Position numbers and translations under genes: made by a program. A DNA stretch of 64,000 nt from Mucilaginibacter daejeonensis (GTDB lineage: Bacteria; Bacteroidota; Bacteroidia; Sphingobacteriales; Sphingobacteriaceae): NCBI RefSeq assembly GCF_020783335.1, contig NZ_CP086068.1, forward strand, positions 3,658,001-3,722,000, given 5' to 3'. Shown here piece after piece: positions 53,059 to 60,871 of this stretch (positions are counted from its first letter, which is position 1; every line of letters begins with the position of its first letter). Below the pieces are notes generated by a model. The model saw only the letters and a program-made list of their open reading frames with translations, had not been told where the DNA came from and did not search any database.

Positions 53059-53931
53059 TTATTGCGCTTTAACAAAGCTTTTCTGGTAGCCTAATGGGCT
53101 TTTTCCGGTGATCTGCTTAAAATATTGGTGAAAGCTCGCAAAATTGTAGAAGCCACTCTCGTAACAGATCTCTTTTACGGGCAGTTGATCCTCTATAAGT
53201 AGCTTACAGGCATGCCCTACCCTTATCTCGTTCAGGAACAACGAGAAAGTTTTGCGGCTGCGCGACTTGAAATACTTGCAAAAAGAGTTGGGACTGATGT
53301 TAGCCACCGCCGCTATCTCGGCCAGTGTGATCTTTTTCTTGAAGTGGGTAAGCGCATAATTATAGATGTCATGTATCCGATCCTTTTCAGCCTCCTGAAA
53401 GTTATGGGTGAATCCTAACGATGCCAGCAAGGTCTTACCGTCAGTGGCACCGATCATATCCAGCACTTCTAATAACAGCGTGATCTTACGTATCCCGTCC
53501 GCATTAATGATCTGCTCCAGTAACAAGCCGATCGGTCGTGCCTCATCACCACTAAGGTGTATACCGCGTACGGCTTGATCGAGCGTATGCTTCACTCGTT
53601 TGCTTTCGGGTAGTGAAAGCAAGGTATCGCCCCAAAAGCGTTCGTCAAAATGGATCACGCAAACGTCTACTGTGTTAGTGCCTTCGGTATCAAAGTATCG
53701 TTCATCAAATCGCCAGTAATGAGGTAGGTTGGCACCTAATAGCATCACGTCGCCGCTGTTGAATTGGCTTATGTTATCGCCGATAAATTGAGTGCCGTCA
53801 CCTTTTTTAAAGTAGATGAGTTCCAACTCCGGGTGGAAATGCCAGCGGTTATTGATGTCGGGCATATTGTCGCGACGGGAGCTGTACGAGTAGGTCAGAT
53901 CACGCGATACTTTGAGCAGCTGGGGTTTCAT
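53059..53931 (-). CDS. AraC-family transcriptional regulator with N-terminal cupin
   Basis: 290 residues. The N-terminal cupin sensor domain has RWHFHPELELIYFKKGDGTQFIGD and a second motif GDVMLLGANLPHYW. The C-terminal 100 residues hold two helix-turn-helix units: ITLAEIAAVANISPNSFCKYFK and the second VKEICYESGFYNFASFHQYFK with TGKSPLGYQ. It probably binds a sugar through the cupin and activates the divergent rhaM gene cluster or the downstream GH2 gene. The 139-bp shared region with rhaM carries two palindromes. An exact -7 box suggests almost no leader. Confidence 0.88.
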   Translation of the reverse strand: MKPQLLKVSRDLTYSYSSRRDNMPDINNRWHFHPELELIYFKKGDGTQFIGDNISQFNSGDVMLLGANLPHYWRFDERYFDTEGTNTVDVCVIHFDERFWGDTLLSLPESKRVKHTLDQAVRGIHLSGDEARPIGLLLEQIINADGIRKITLLLEVLDMIGATDGKTLLASLGFTHNFQEAEKDRIHDIYNYALTHFKKKITLAEIAAVANISPNSFCKYFKSRSRKTFSLFLNEIRVGHACKLLIEDQLPVKEICYESGFYNFASFHQYFKQITGKSPLGYQKSFVKAQ

Positions 53932-53936
53932 GGCGG

Positions 53937-53944
53937 CAAATATA
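53937..53944 (-). promoter_or_regulatory. -7 promoter box of the araC-type gene
   Basis: On the minus strand TATATTTG, an exact match; the predicted start near 53933 is about 2 nt before ATG 53931. It overlaps the 16-bp palindrome at 53943-53958. Confidence 0.5.
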
Positions 53945-53986
53945 ATTAAGCTTAATTACTACTGATCGCCTAAGATCAGTAGTAAT
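53943..53986. promoter_or_regulatory. Two overlapping palindromes between the AraC regulator and rhaM
   Basis: TAATTAAGCTTAATTA (53943-53958) is a perfect 16-bp palindrome. Starting inside it, ATTACTACTGATC (53955-53967) pairs perfectly with 53974-53986 across a 6-nt spacer. Both lie where a regulator could control the two divergent promoters; AraC proteins more often bind direct repeats, so another regulator is possible. Confidence 0.6.
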
Positions 53987-54070
53987 GATACAATATAACT
54001 GAATAAGTGGCTAAAAATATAGCACATTGCTATTGGCTTATGAACTTAATTTGTATCACCAGTTATACTC

Positions 54071-54400
54071 ATGAAAAGATACTGCCTTACTCTTGACCTT
54101 AAGAACGACCCGCACCTTATTGCCGAATATGAAGAATGGCACCGTAAGGTATGGCCCGAAGTTCTGGAAAGCATAAATACTTCCGGCATCGAGCATATGG
54201 AGATCTATCGTGCAGGTACCCGCCTTTTCATGATTATGGAGGTATCACCTACGTTCAGTTTTGAAGAAAAGGCCAAAGCCGATGCGGATAATGCAAAGGT
54301 GCAGCAGTGGGAAGAACTGATGTGGAAGTACCAGGAGCGTTTACCCGGAAGCCAGCCCGGTGAAAAATGGGTACTGATGGACCGCATATTTGAGTTATGA
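54071..54400 (+). CDS. rhaM: L-rhamnose mutarotase family protein (RhaM)
   Basis: 109 residues, cytoplasmic. It matches the RhaM family (PF05336): KRYCLTLDLKNDPHLIAEY, then EWHRKVWPEVLESINTSGIEH with the conserved His and Trp-Pro, and LFMIMEV. It interconverts alpha and beta anomers of a 6-deoxyhexose such as L-rhamnose; homologues in Bacteroidota fucose loci act on L-fucose. The next gene, a UxaA-family dehydratase, begins 20 bp after its stop, so it starts the catabolic operon. An imperfect promoter box (TTAATTTG, 54046-54053) stands upstream. Confidence 0.86.
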   Translation: MKRYCLTLDLKNDPHLIAEYEEWHRKVWPEVLESINTSGIEHMEIYRAGTRLFMIMEVSPTFSFEEKAKADADNAKVQQWEELMWKYQERLPGSQPGEKWVLMDRIFEL

Positions 54401-54420
54401 TACAACGTTAAAAGATAAAG

Positions 54421-56082
54421 ATGAGCGACAGCCGACATACTTTTTTACAGATACACCCGCACGATAACGTGCTGGTTGCCCTTGCCGACCTTACCGCAGG
54501 AACCATCATCAATTTCAATGGGCACGACATCTTACTGACCGATAACGTGGCCGCTAAGCATAAATTCACCATACAGCCGCTTGATACAGGCGCTGAGGTG
54601 TTCATGTATGGCGTATTGGTAGGCAAGGCCAGCAAGCCGATCCCTTTGGGTGGACCTATCACGGTAGATAACCTGGAACATGCCTCTGAAGATTTCAAGA
54701 TGGGCAGTCGCAAGATCGACTGGCAACAGCCCGATGTGTCAGCCTTTCAGGAGCGTACCTTTATGGGTTATCACCGGGCCGATGGTTCGGTAGGTACGGC
54801 CAACTACTGGCTGGTGATCCCGCTGGTATTTTGCGAGAACCGCAACATTAACGTACTGAAGGATGCCCTATCGGCTAAGTTGGGTTTTGCTAAACCCCGA
54901 GGTTACGAGAACGAGGTGGACAGCCTGATCGACATGTACCGTACCGGCAAGACGGTGGAAGAGATACTGACCGCCGACCTGCAAAGCACACCCGACCAGC
55001 AGCCGGCCAACCGCTTGTTTCCCAACATAGATGGTATCAAATTCCTGAATCATGAACTGGGCTGCGGTGGTACCCGTACCGACTCTGACGCCCTGTGCGG
55101 ACTACTTGCCGGATACATCACCCACCCTAACGTGGCAGGTGCTACCGTGGTAAGCCTCGGTTGCCAGCACGCGCAGGCAAGTATCCTGAAGGACGAGATC
55201 GCCAAACGCGACCCTAATTTCAGCAAGCCATTGATCGTGCTGGAGCAGCAGCAATTAGGTACCGAGAGCATCCTGATGCGCGAGGCGCTTAAACGAACCT
55301 TTACCGGTTTGATACAGGCCAACGCCCAGCAACGCAGACCTGCTCCACTGTCTAAGCTGTGCATCGGCCTTGAGTGTGGTGGATCTGATGGCTTTTCGGG
55401 CATATCGGCCAACCCAGCCTTAGGTTATTTGTCAGACATGCTGGTGTCCATGGGTGGCAGCGTGATACTGGCCGAGTTCCCAGAGCTTTGTGGTGTGGAA
55501 CAGGAAATGAGCGACCGTTGTGTTGACGAAGGCACGGCTACCCGCTTTATGGACCTGATGCGCACCTACAACGCCCGTGCGGAAGCAGATGGCTCCGGCT
55601 TCTACGCCAACCCATCTCCCGGGAATATAAAGGACGGTTTGATCACCGATGCGATCAAATCGGCCGGGGCCGCTAAAAAGGCCGGTAACTCGCCTGTTGT
55701 GGCCGTGCTTGATTATCCTGAGAAAGTAAGCCAGGCAGGTTTAAATCTACTTTGCACGCCTGGCAGTGACGTGGAAAGCACCACAGCGGAGGTAGCAGCA
55801 GGAGCCAACATCGTGCTATTTACCACCGGCCTGGGCACGCCTACCGGCAACCCGGTAGCCCCGGTGGTCAAGCTATCCACCAATACGAAGCTGTTCGAGC
55901 GAATGCCCGACATCATCGATATCAATTGCGGTACCATCATCGAAGGAACGGAGACCATTCCACAGGCTGCCGAACGCATACTTGACTATGTGATCGAGCT
56001 GGCCAGTGGCAATATCAAACCCAAAGCCGTAATATTGGGACAGGATGACTTCATCCCATGGAAAAGAGGTGTTTCATTATAG
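54421..56082 (+). CDS. UxaA-family altronate/fuconate-type dehydratase
   Basis: 553 residues. The N-terminal SAF domain (1-95) is followed by the UxaA-type GD_AH_C core with LGCGGTRTDSDALCGLLAGY, LGCQHAQ, GLECGGSDGFSGISANPALGYLSD and GTETIPQAAERI. E. coli UxaA dehydrates D-altronate; relatives in deoxy-sugar loci may act on L-fuconate or L-rhamnonate. Beside RhaM and an SDR the second role is more likely here, although no aldonolactonase or aldose dehydrogenase is seen nearby. The key cysteines and Asp are intact. The SDR gene follows 19 bp later. Confidence 0.85.
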   Translation: MSDSRHTFLQIHPHDNVLVALADLTAGTIINFNGHDILLTDNVAAKHKFTIQPLDTGAEVFMYGVLVGKASKPIPLGGPITVDNLEHASEDFKMGSRKIDWQQPDVSAFQERTFMGYHRADGSVGTANYWLVIPLVFCENRNINVLKDALSAKLGFAKPRGYENEVDSLIDMYRTGKTVEEILTADLQSTPDQQPANRLFPNIDGIKFLNHELGCGGTRTDSDALCGLLAGYITHPNVAGATVVSLGCQHAQASILKDEIAKRDPNFSKPLIVLEQQQLGTESILMREALKRTFTGLIQANAQQRRPAPLSKLCIGLECGGSDGFSGISANPALGYLSDMLVSMGGSVILAEFPELCGVEQEMSDRCVDEGTATRFMDLMRTYNARAEADGSGFYANPSPGNIKDGLITDAIKSAGAAKKAGNSPVVAVLDYPEKVSQAGLNLLCTPGSDVESTTAEVAAGANIVLFTTGLGTPTGNPVAPVVKLSTNTKLFERMPDIIDINCGTIIEGTETIPQAAERILDYVIELASGNIKPKAVILGQDDFIPWKRGVSL

Positions 56083-56101
56083 ATCTGATAAAATACAGGA
56101 T

Positions 56102-56866
56102 ATGTTCAGTTTAAAAAACAAGACCGCCATTGTGACCGGTGGCGGAAGCGGTATAGGTAAAGCCATTTCCAAACTATTCGCCAAGCAAGGTGCTGCCGTA
56201 CACATCATCGAGCTTAATGCTGATGCTGCCCAGCAGACCATTGACGAGATCAAGGCAGAGGGCGCCGAGGCCTTTGCACATAGCTGCAACGTGACCGACC
56301 AAGCGCAAGTGGTGTCGGTGTTCCAAAGCATCGGCAATATCGATGTTTTGGTTAACAACGCCGGTATAGCTCATGTAGGCAACGTAGAAAAGACCACCGA
56401 GGCCGACCTGGAGCGCGTTTATAGCGTGAATGTGAAGGGTGCGTACAATTGCTTTTTTGCGGCCATTCCGCTGATGAAGCAACATGGCGGTGGGGTGATC
56501 GTAAGTATGGCATCTATCGCCTCATCGGTAGGTATAGCCGATCGTTTTGCCTATTCCATGAGCAAGGGGGCTATCCATGCCATGAGTATGTCGATAGCTC
56601 GCGATTATTTGCATGATAACATCCGTAGCAACAGCATATCACCGGCACGCGTGCATACGCCATTTGTTGACGGCTTTATAGCTAAGAACTACGCTGGTAA
56701 GGAAGCCGAGATGTTCGAGAAACTTTCGAAGAGCCAACCCATCGGCCGTATGGCCAAACCCGAAGAGATCGCCTCGCTGGCGTTGTTCCTGTGCGCTGAC
56801 GAGTCAGGCTTCATCACCGGTTCTGACTACGCCATAGATGGTGGCTTCATCAGGTTGAACAACTGA
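56102..56866 (+). CDS. Short-chain dehydrogenase/reductase (candidate 2-keto-3-deoxy-aldonate dehydrogenase)
   Basis: 254 residues from ATG 56102; an upstream in-frame ATG (56045) would overlap the UxaA gene and give an atypical N-terminus. NAD site TGGGSGIGK, NNAG, catalytic Ser in VSMASIASS, YSMSKGA, and a C-terminal GSDYAIDGGFI are standard for classical SDRs. In deoxy-sugar catabolism an SDR oxidises 2-keto-3-deoxy-L-fuconate; position after the dehydratase supports that, but a different alcohol substrate cannot be excluded. A strong terminator follows. Confidence 0.82.
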   Translation: MFSLKNKTAIVTGGGSGIGKAISKLFAKQGAAVHIIELNADAAQQTIDEIKAEGAEAFAHSCNVTDQAQVVSVFQSIGNIDVLVNNAGIAHVGNVEKTTEADLERVYSVNVKGAYNCFFAAIPLMKQHGGGVIVSMASIASSVGIADRFAYSMSKGAIHAMSMSIARDYLHDNIRSNSISPARVHTPFVDGFIAKNYAGKEAEMFEKLSKSQPIGRMAKPEEIASLALFLCADESGFITGSDYAIDGGFIRLNN

Positions 56867-56910
56867 TCAGTAAGCGATATAAGGCCCGCTAAGGCCACGT
56901 ATTTTTAGTA

Positions 56911-56950
56911 AATTGCCGGCACTTTGTCTCAAAGTGCCGGCAATTTTTGT
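56911..56950 (+). terminator. Intrinsic terminator after the SDR gene
   Basis: A perfect 16-bp stem (56911-56926 with 56930-56945), loop TCT, followed by TTTG. It sits between the SDR and FAD/Fe-S oxidase genes. Confidence 0.88.
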
Positions 56951-56954
56951 TTAG

Positions 56955-56962
56955 TAGCTTTG
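56955..56962 (+). promoter_or_regulatory. -7 promoter box of the FAD/Fe-S oxidase gene
   Basis: TAGCTTTG is an exact TAnnTTTG box 9 bp after the terminator's T run; a start near 56966 gives a 23-nt leader. It lies after the possible TTG start at 56947, so ATG 56989 is supported. Confidence 0.55.
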
Positions 56963-56988
56963 GACAAGAGGTTCACGTGAACAGCACC

Positions 56989-59904
56989 ATGATCAAAGAA
57001 TTTGAAAGACTCGCGCCCAGGATAAAGGGTGAGCTCTACTTCGATAATAGTCCAAAGCATCAGACCCGTTTGATGGCCTATGCTACCGATGCATCCATAT
57101 ACCAGGAGAAGCCACTGGCGGTGGTATTACCGGCGGAAATCAACGATATCAAGGAACTGATCGCCTTTGCTACCCAACATAAGCTGACCCTCATCCCCCG
57201 TGCAGCAGGCACCTCGCTGGCCGGTCAGGTGGTGGGTAAAGGTATCGTGGTGGATATATCGCACAAGTTCACTTCTATACTGGGAGTGAACAAGGAAGAA
57301 AAATGGGTGCGCGTGCAACCCGGCGTGATCCGTGATGACCTGAATGCTTATTTGCGTCCTTACGGGCTATTGTTCGGTCCGGAAACCTCTACAGCCAGCC
57401 GGGCTATGATCGGTGGCATGGTAGGTAATAATTCATGCGGTCTGCATAGCATTGTTTGGGGCGCCGTTCGCGATCATTTACTTGAGGTGAACGCGATCCT
57501 AAGTGATGGTTCAGAGGTAGTGATCAAAGTCGGCGACCATACGCAAGGCCATACCGGCCTGAAGGGCAAGATCTACCATGAATTGAACGACATGCTGAGT
57601 AATGAGCACAACCAGCAACTGATCAAAAACTCCTACCCCAAAAAAGATGTGGTGCGTCGCAATACAGGTTACGCATTGGACGCCTTGCTACAAATGCAGC
57701 CTTACCAGGCAGATGGCCAACCATTTAACCTGTGCAGCCTGATCGCGGGGTCCGAAGGGACGTTGGCGTTCATCACCGAGGTCAAGCTTCAACTACTGGA
57801 CCTGCCGCCATCACAGATAAGCGTGGTATGTATCCATACCAATAGCATTGATGAGGCTTTACGCGCCAACATTGTGGCGTTGAAGCACAAGCCCATGGCA
57901 TCCGAACTGGTGGACAAGTTCATTATGGACTTCACCATCAACCATCCTGAATACCATAAGAACCGGTTTTTCATTGAGGGCGACCCGGCCGCCATTTTAA
58001 TGGTGGAATTTATGGCTGATACGGCCGAAGCTTCATCAGGACAGGCCAATGCACTGATCAATGAACTGCAGGCTTTGGGTCTGGGCTACGCCTACCCTGT
58101 TCTACATAACAAGGACACCGTTTTTGCCTGGGATGTACGTAAGGCCGGTCTTGGTCTATTGCGTAATATTCAGGGTGATGCGCAGCCGGTCAACCTGATC
58201 GAGGATTGTGCGGTTTCGCCGTTGGAACTGCCCGATTATGTGAAGGACCTGGAAGTAGTATTGAAAAAGCATGGCGTTCAAGCATCATACTATGCCCATG
58301 CCGGTGCGGGCGAACTGCACATCGAGCCAATCGTCAATCTCAAGACCACCGAGGGACAGGCGGCTTTCCGCGGCATATTGGCCGATACCGTTGAACTGAT
58401 CAAGAAATATAACGGCTCTCTCTCCGGCGAGCATGGCGACGGCCGTTTACGAGGCGAGTTCATCCCTACTGTATTGGGCAGCGAGACCTACGAACTGTTG
58501 CGCAAGGTCAAATACCTGTTCGACCCTAATAACATATTCAATGCTGGCAAAGTGATCGATACGCCCAAGATGGACACCCATCTGCGTGTTGACACTAAAC
58601 CTGTTCCGGTCACTGATACGATCTTTAATTTCAACAAGAACGGCAGCATACTGCGTCTGGCCGAAAAATGCTCTGGATCGGGCGACTGCCGTAAAACAGC
58701 GGTCACCGGCGGGCTCATGTGCCCCAGCTATATGGCCACCCGGCAGGAAAAAGATACCACTCGTGCCCGTGCCAATGTGTTGCGCCAATACCTGAGCGGT
58801 CAGGAGACCAACCCTTTCGACCACGAGGAGATCAAGGAGGTGATGGACCTGTGCCTCAGCTGTAAAGGTTGCAAGATCGAGTGCCCTTCAAGCGTGGATG
58901 TGGCCAAGATGAAGGCGGAGTTCCTGCAACATTACTATGATGCCAATGGGGTGCCCATGCGTGCCAAGCTGATCGGAAACTTCACCAAGCAAATGAAGCT
59001 GGCCTCCATTGCACCGGGCGTGTACAACGCGATCGTGAACAACGATGTGGCACGACGTGCCATGAACAAGCTGATCGGCTTCCACCCCGACCGTACCATG
59101 CCTGAGCTGGCCAAACAGACGCTCCGTTCATGGTTCAAGGGCCGTAAGGCAACAAGATCAGCAGGTAAGCTGGTGTACTTGTTCTGCGATGAGTTCACGA
59201 ATTATAACGATGTGGAGATCGGTAAAAAGGCCATTCAGTTGTTGGAGAACCTCGGCTACCAGGTGGTGATCCCTGAACATCTTGAAAGCGGTCGTACTTA
59301 TCTATCCAAAGGATTGGTGCGTAAAGCTGCCGAGATAGCCAACCAGAACGTCCAGCTCCTGGGCGACCTCATCTCGAAGGACGCACCGCTGATCGGTATC
59401 GAACCATCCGCCGTGTTGACGTTCAGGGATGAGTATGTTGACCTGGCTAAGGACGAGAACCTTGAAAAGGCACTCAGGATAGCCAAGCATACGTTTACTA
59501 TAGAGGAGTTCATCGCACAGGAGTTCACCGAAGGCCGTATCAGTGCTGAGCAGTTCAGTGATGAGAAGCGTACGGTGGCCATACACGGGCATTGCTATCA
59601 AAAATCGCTATCCTCGCAGTCGTACATACAAACGATGTTGAGCATACCTGCCAATTATGAGGTATCGCTCATTCCATCAGGCTGTTGTGGCATGGCCGGC
59701 TCGTTCGGATATGAGGAGGAGCACTATGAGGTATCGAACAAGATCGGCGAGCTGGTCCTGTTCCCATTTGTGCGCAGCCAGCCTGAGGAGGTGATCATCG
59801 CCGCCGCAGGGACGTCATGCCGCCACCAGATCAAGGATGGCACCAGCCGCAAGGCCAAGCATCCGGTAGAGATCCTTGGGGAAGCGTACCTGCCTAAGGA
59901 CTGA
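56989..59904 (+). CDS. FAD-linked oxidase / Fe-S protein fusion (D-2-hydroxyacid dehydrogenase, YdiJ-like)
   Basis: 971 residues. N-terminal FAD_binding_4 (LTLIPRAAGTSLAGQVVGKG) and FAD-oxidase C domain (GELHIEP, GEHGDGRLRG) form a GlcD-like half. Then come two Fe-S clusters with Cys patterns near CSGSGDCRKTAVTGGLMCPSY and CLSCKGCKIECPSSV, and a C-terminal CCG domain (GHCYQKSL, PSGCCGMAGSFGYE), as in GlpC. This one-chain form resembles E. coli YdiJ, a D-2-hydroxyglutarate dehydrogenase. In this locus lactate from deoxy-sugar cleavage is a plausible substrate. It is transcribed apart from the genes before it. Probably membrane-associated. Confidence 0.86.
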   Translation: MIKEFERLAPRIKGELYFDNSPKHQTRLMAYATDASIYQEKPLAVVLPAEINDIKELIAFATQHKLTLIPRAAGTSLAGQVVGKGIVVDISHKFTSILGVNKEEKWVRVQPGVIRDDLNAYLRPYGLLFGPETSTASRAMIGGMVGNNSCGLHSIVWGAVRDHLLEVNAILSDGSEVVIKVGDHTQGHTGLKGKIYHELNDMLSNEHNQQLIKNSYPKKDVVRRNTGYALDALLQMQPYQADGQPFNLCSLIAGSEGTLAFITEVKLQLLDLPPSQISVVCIHTNSIDEALRANIVALKHKPMASELVDKFIMDFTINHPEYHKNRFFIEGDPAAILMVEFMADTAEASSGQANALINELQALGLGYAYPVLHNKDTVFAWDVRKAGLGLLRNIQGDAQPVNLIEDCAVSPLELPDYVKDLEVVLKKHGVQASYYAHAGAGELHIEPIVNLKTTEGQAAFRGILADTVELIKKYNGSLSGEHGDGRLRGEFIPTVLGSETYELLRKVKYLFDPNNIFNAGKVIDTPKMDTHLRVDTKPVPVTDTIFNFNKNGSILRLAEKCSGSGDCRKTAVTGGLMCPSYMATRQEKDTTRARANVLRQYLSGQETNPFDHEEIKEVMDLCLSCKGCKIECPSSVDVAKMKAEFLQHYYDANGVPMRAKLIGNFTKQMKLASIAPGVYNAIVNNDVARRAMNKLIGFHPDRTMPELAKQTLRSWFKGRKATRSAGKLVYLFCDEFTNYNDVEIGKKAIQLLENLGYQVVIPEHLESGRTYLSKGLVRKAAEIANQNVQLLGDLISKDAPLIGIEPSAVLTFRDEYVDLAKDENLEKALRIAKHTFTIEEFIAQEFTEGRISAEQFSDEKRTVAIHGHCYQKSLSSQSYIQTMLSIPANYEVSLIPSGCCGMAGSFGYEEEHYEVSNKIGELVLFPFVRSQPEEVIIAAAGTSCRHQIKDGTSRKAKHPVEILGEAYLPKD

Positions 59905-59926
59905 CCATTACGAGATCCGCAATAAC

Positions 59927-59964
59927 GTGTCGCAAATCGACCAACAAACGGCCATTTGCGACAC
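59927..59964 (+). terminator. Possible hairpin terminator after the FAD/Fe-S oxidase
   Basis: GTGTCGCAAAT (59927-59937) pairs perfectly with 59954-59964 over a 16-nt loop; no T run follows, so terminator function is uncertain. Confidence 0.4.
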
Positions 59965-59980
59965 ATATAACGCTTACGGC

Positions 59981-60126
59981 AGTGTTACATTTGGGTGTTT
60001 CCGTGTTACATTCGGTGTTACATTTCGCCTTTTTGTATGCTTTTTCTGGAAAAAGTTGGGTTTTTACGAATTTTGCAATGATGAAAAGTGGGGAAAGTTG
60101 GGGAATTTTGTTACAGGCATGAAACA
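59981..60126 (-). repeat. Dispersed TGTAACA element, copy B (inverted relative to copy A)
   Basis: Bases 60041-60126, read on the minus strand, match 38776-38861 at 80 of 86 positions. Next to them are three GTGTTACATT units beginning at 60015, 60003 and 59982, the inverted form of the AATGTAACAC units of copy A. It lies beyond the FAD/Fe-S oxidase stop and runs into the next repetitive region. No coding capacity of note. Confidence 0.75.
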
Positions 60127-60760
60127 GCATTTCGATACACGAAGTAGGTCGTTCTCCATGTAAGAACCACCCGTCATGGCGAGGCACGAAGCCATCTCTA
60201 CGGAAGCGAAGTACGCCAACTGATCGCTTGGTGGCGCTCATTCGCCGCTATGGCTTTGTTCTTTTGTCTGTAGCCACAAAAGAACCAAAAAGGCCAAGTC
60301 AGCCCGATCCCTGCTAACCCACAGGCCAGCTCCCGGCCGGGCGTGCTGACAGCCCAGCGCTCCTTTAACAGTCGCGTTGCTACGCAACTGCAATTAAATT
60401 CTGCTGCTGGCGCACACTTACCGCGTGTGCATCGCACCGCAACTGCTACTAACTACTGCCACTGTTTACTGCCACTTAAAGACCGCCACTAACTACCTGC
60501 CCCTTGCCAAACCCGTCAGTTCCCGGCTTGGGCGAGAGCCGGGAAGCACAAGGGGGAAATGTGTGGATGGTAAAGGGCCTTTCAGCTCTTGCTGAAGTGA
60601 GGGCCAAGGTGCGAGCGCAGCGGGGCAAGAGCTGAACAGCCCGTGGTGCTGCCGGGATCTGCAGGGCAATGGCCTGTGTGGAAAAAAGCATAGGGAATTG
60701 ACTTGAATTTTTTGCTACTTTTTGTTTCAAGACAAAAAGTAAAAGGGCCCCGCGGCCCAG
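60127..60760. repeat. Composite intergenic repetitive region with several hairpins
   Basis: Part of a 967-base gene-free stretch (59905-60871). It opens with a GTCATGGCGAGGCACGAAGC-type palindrome (60172-60199). Hairpins follow: GTTCTTTTGT with 60276-60285, TTCCCGGCT (60520-60528) with 60537-60545, and TACTTTTTGT (60716-60725) with 60732-60741. From memory the first two motifs recur often in Sphingobacteriaceae genomes. The apparent ORFs here look spurious. A purine-skewed middle and higher GC than neighbours also set it apart. No promoter for the GH53 gene was recognised. Confidence 0.6.
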
Positions 60761-60871
60761 AAGCGGTAATTAAGCGACCATCATATGAACCGATCAACAT
60801 ATAGCATTCAACTCGTCGTCATTAAACCCCACTTTGAAAAACCCTATCTTTACCCCTTTCTACATCACCTC

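Noticed and set aside
60476-60800. Minus-strand ORFs of 72-84 residues in the repetitive region
   Set aside because: They lie in a hairpin-rich repetitive stretch, have unusual low-complexity composition (Pro, Cys, Arg, Ser), no start signal and resemble spurious proteins often annotated from such repeats.
59905-60871. tRNA, riboswitch or rRNA genes in the long gene-free stretch
   Set aside because: No cloverleaf, conserved riboswitch core or rRNA sequence could be recognised; the hairpins belong to the repeat region.
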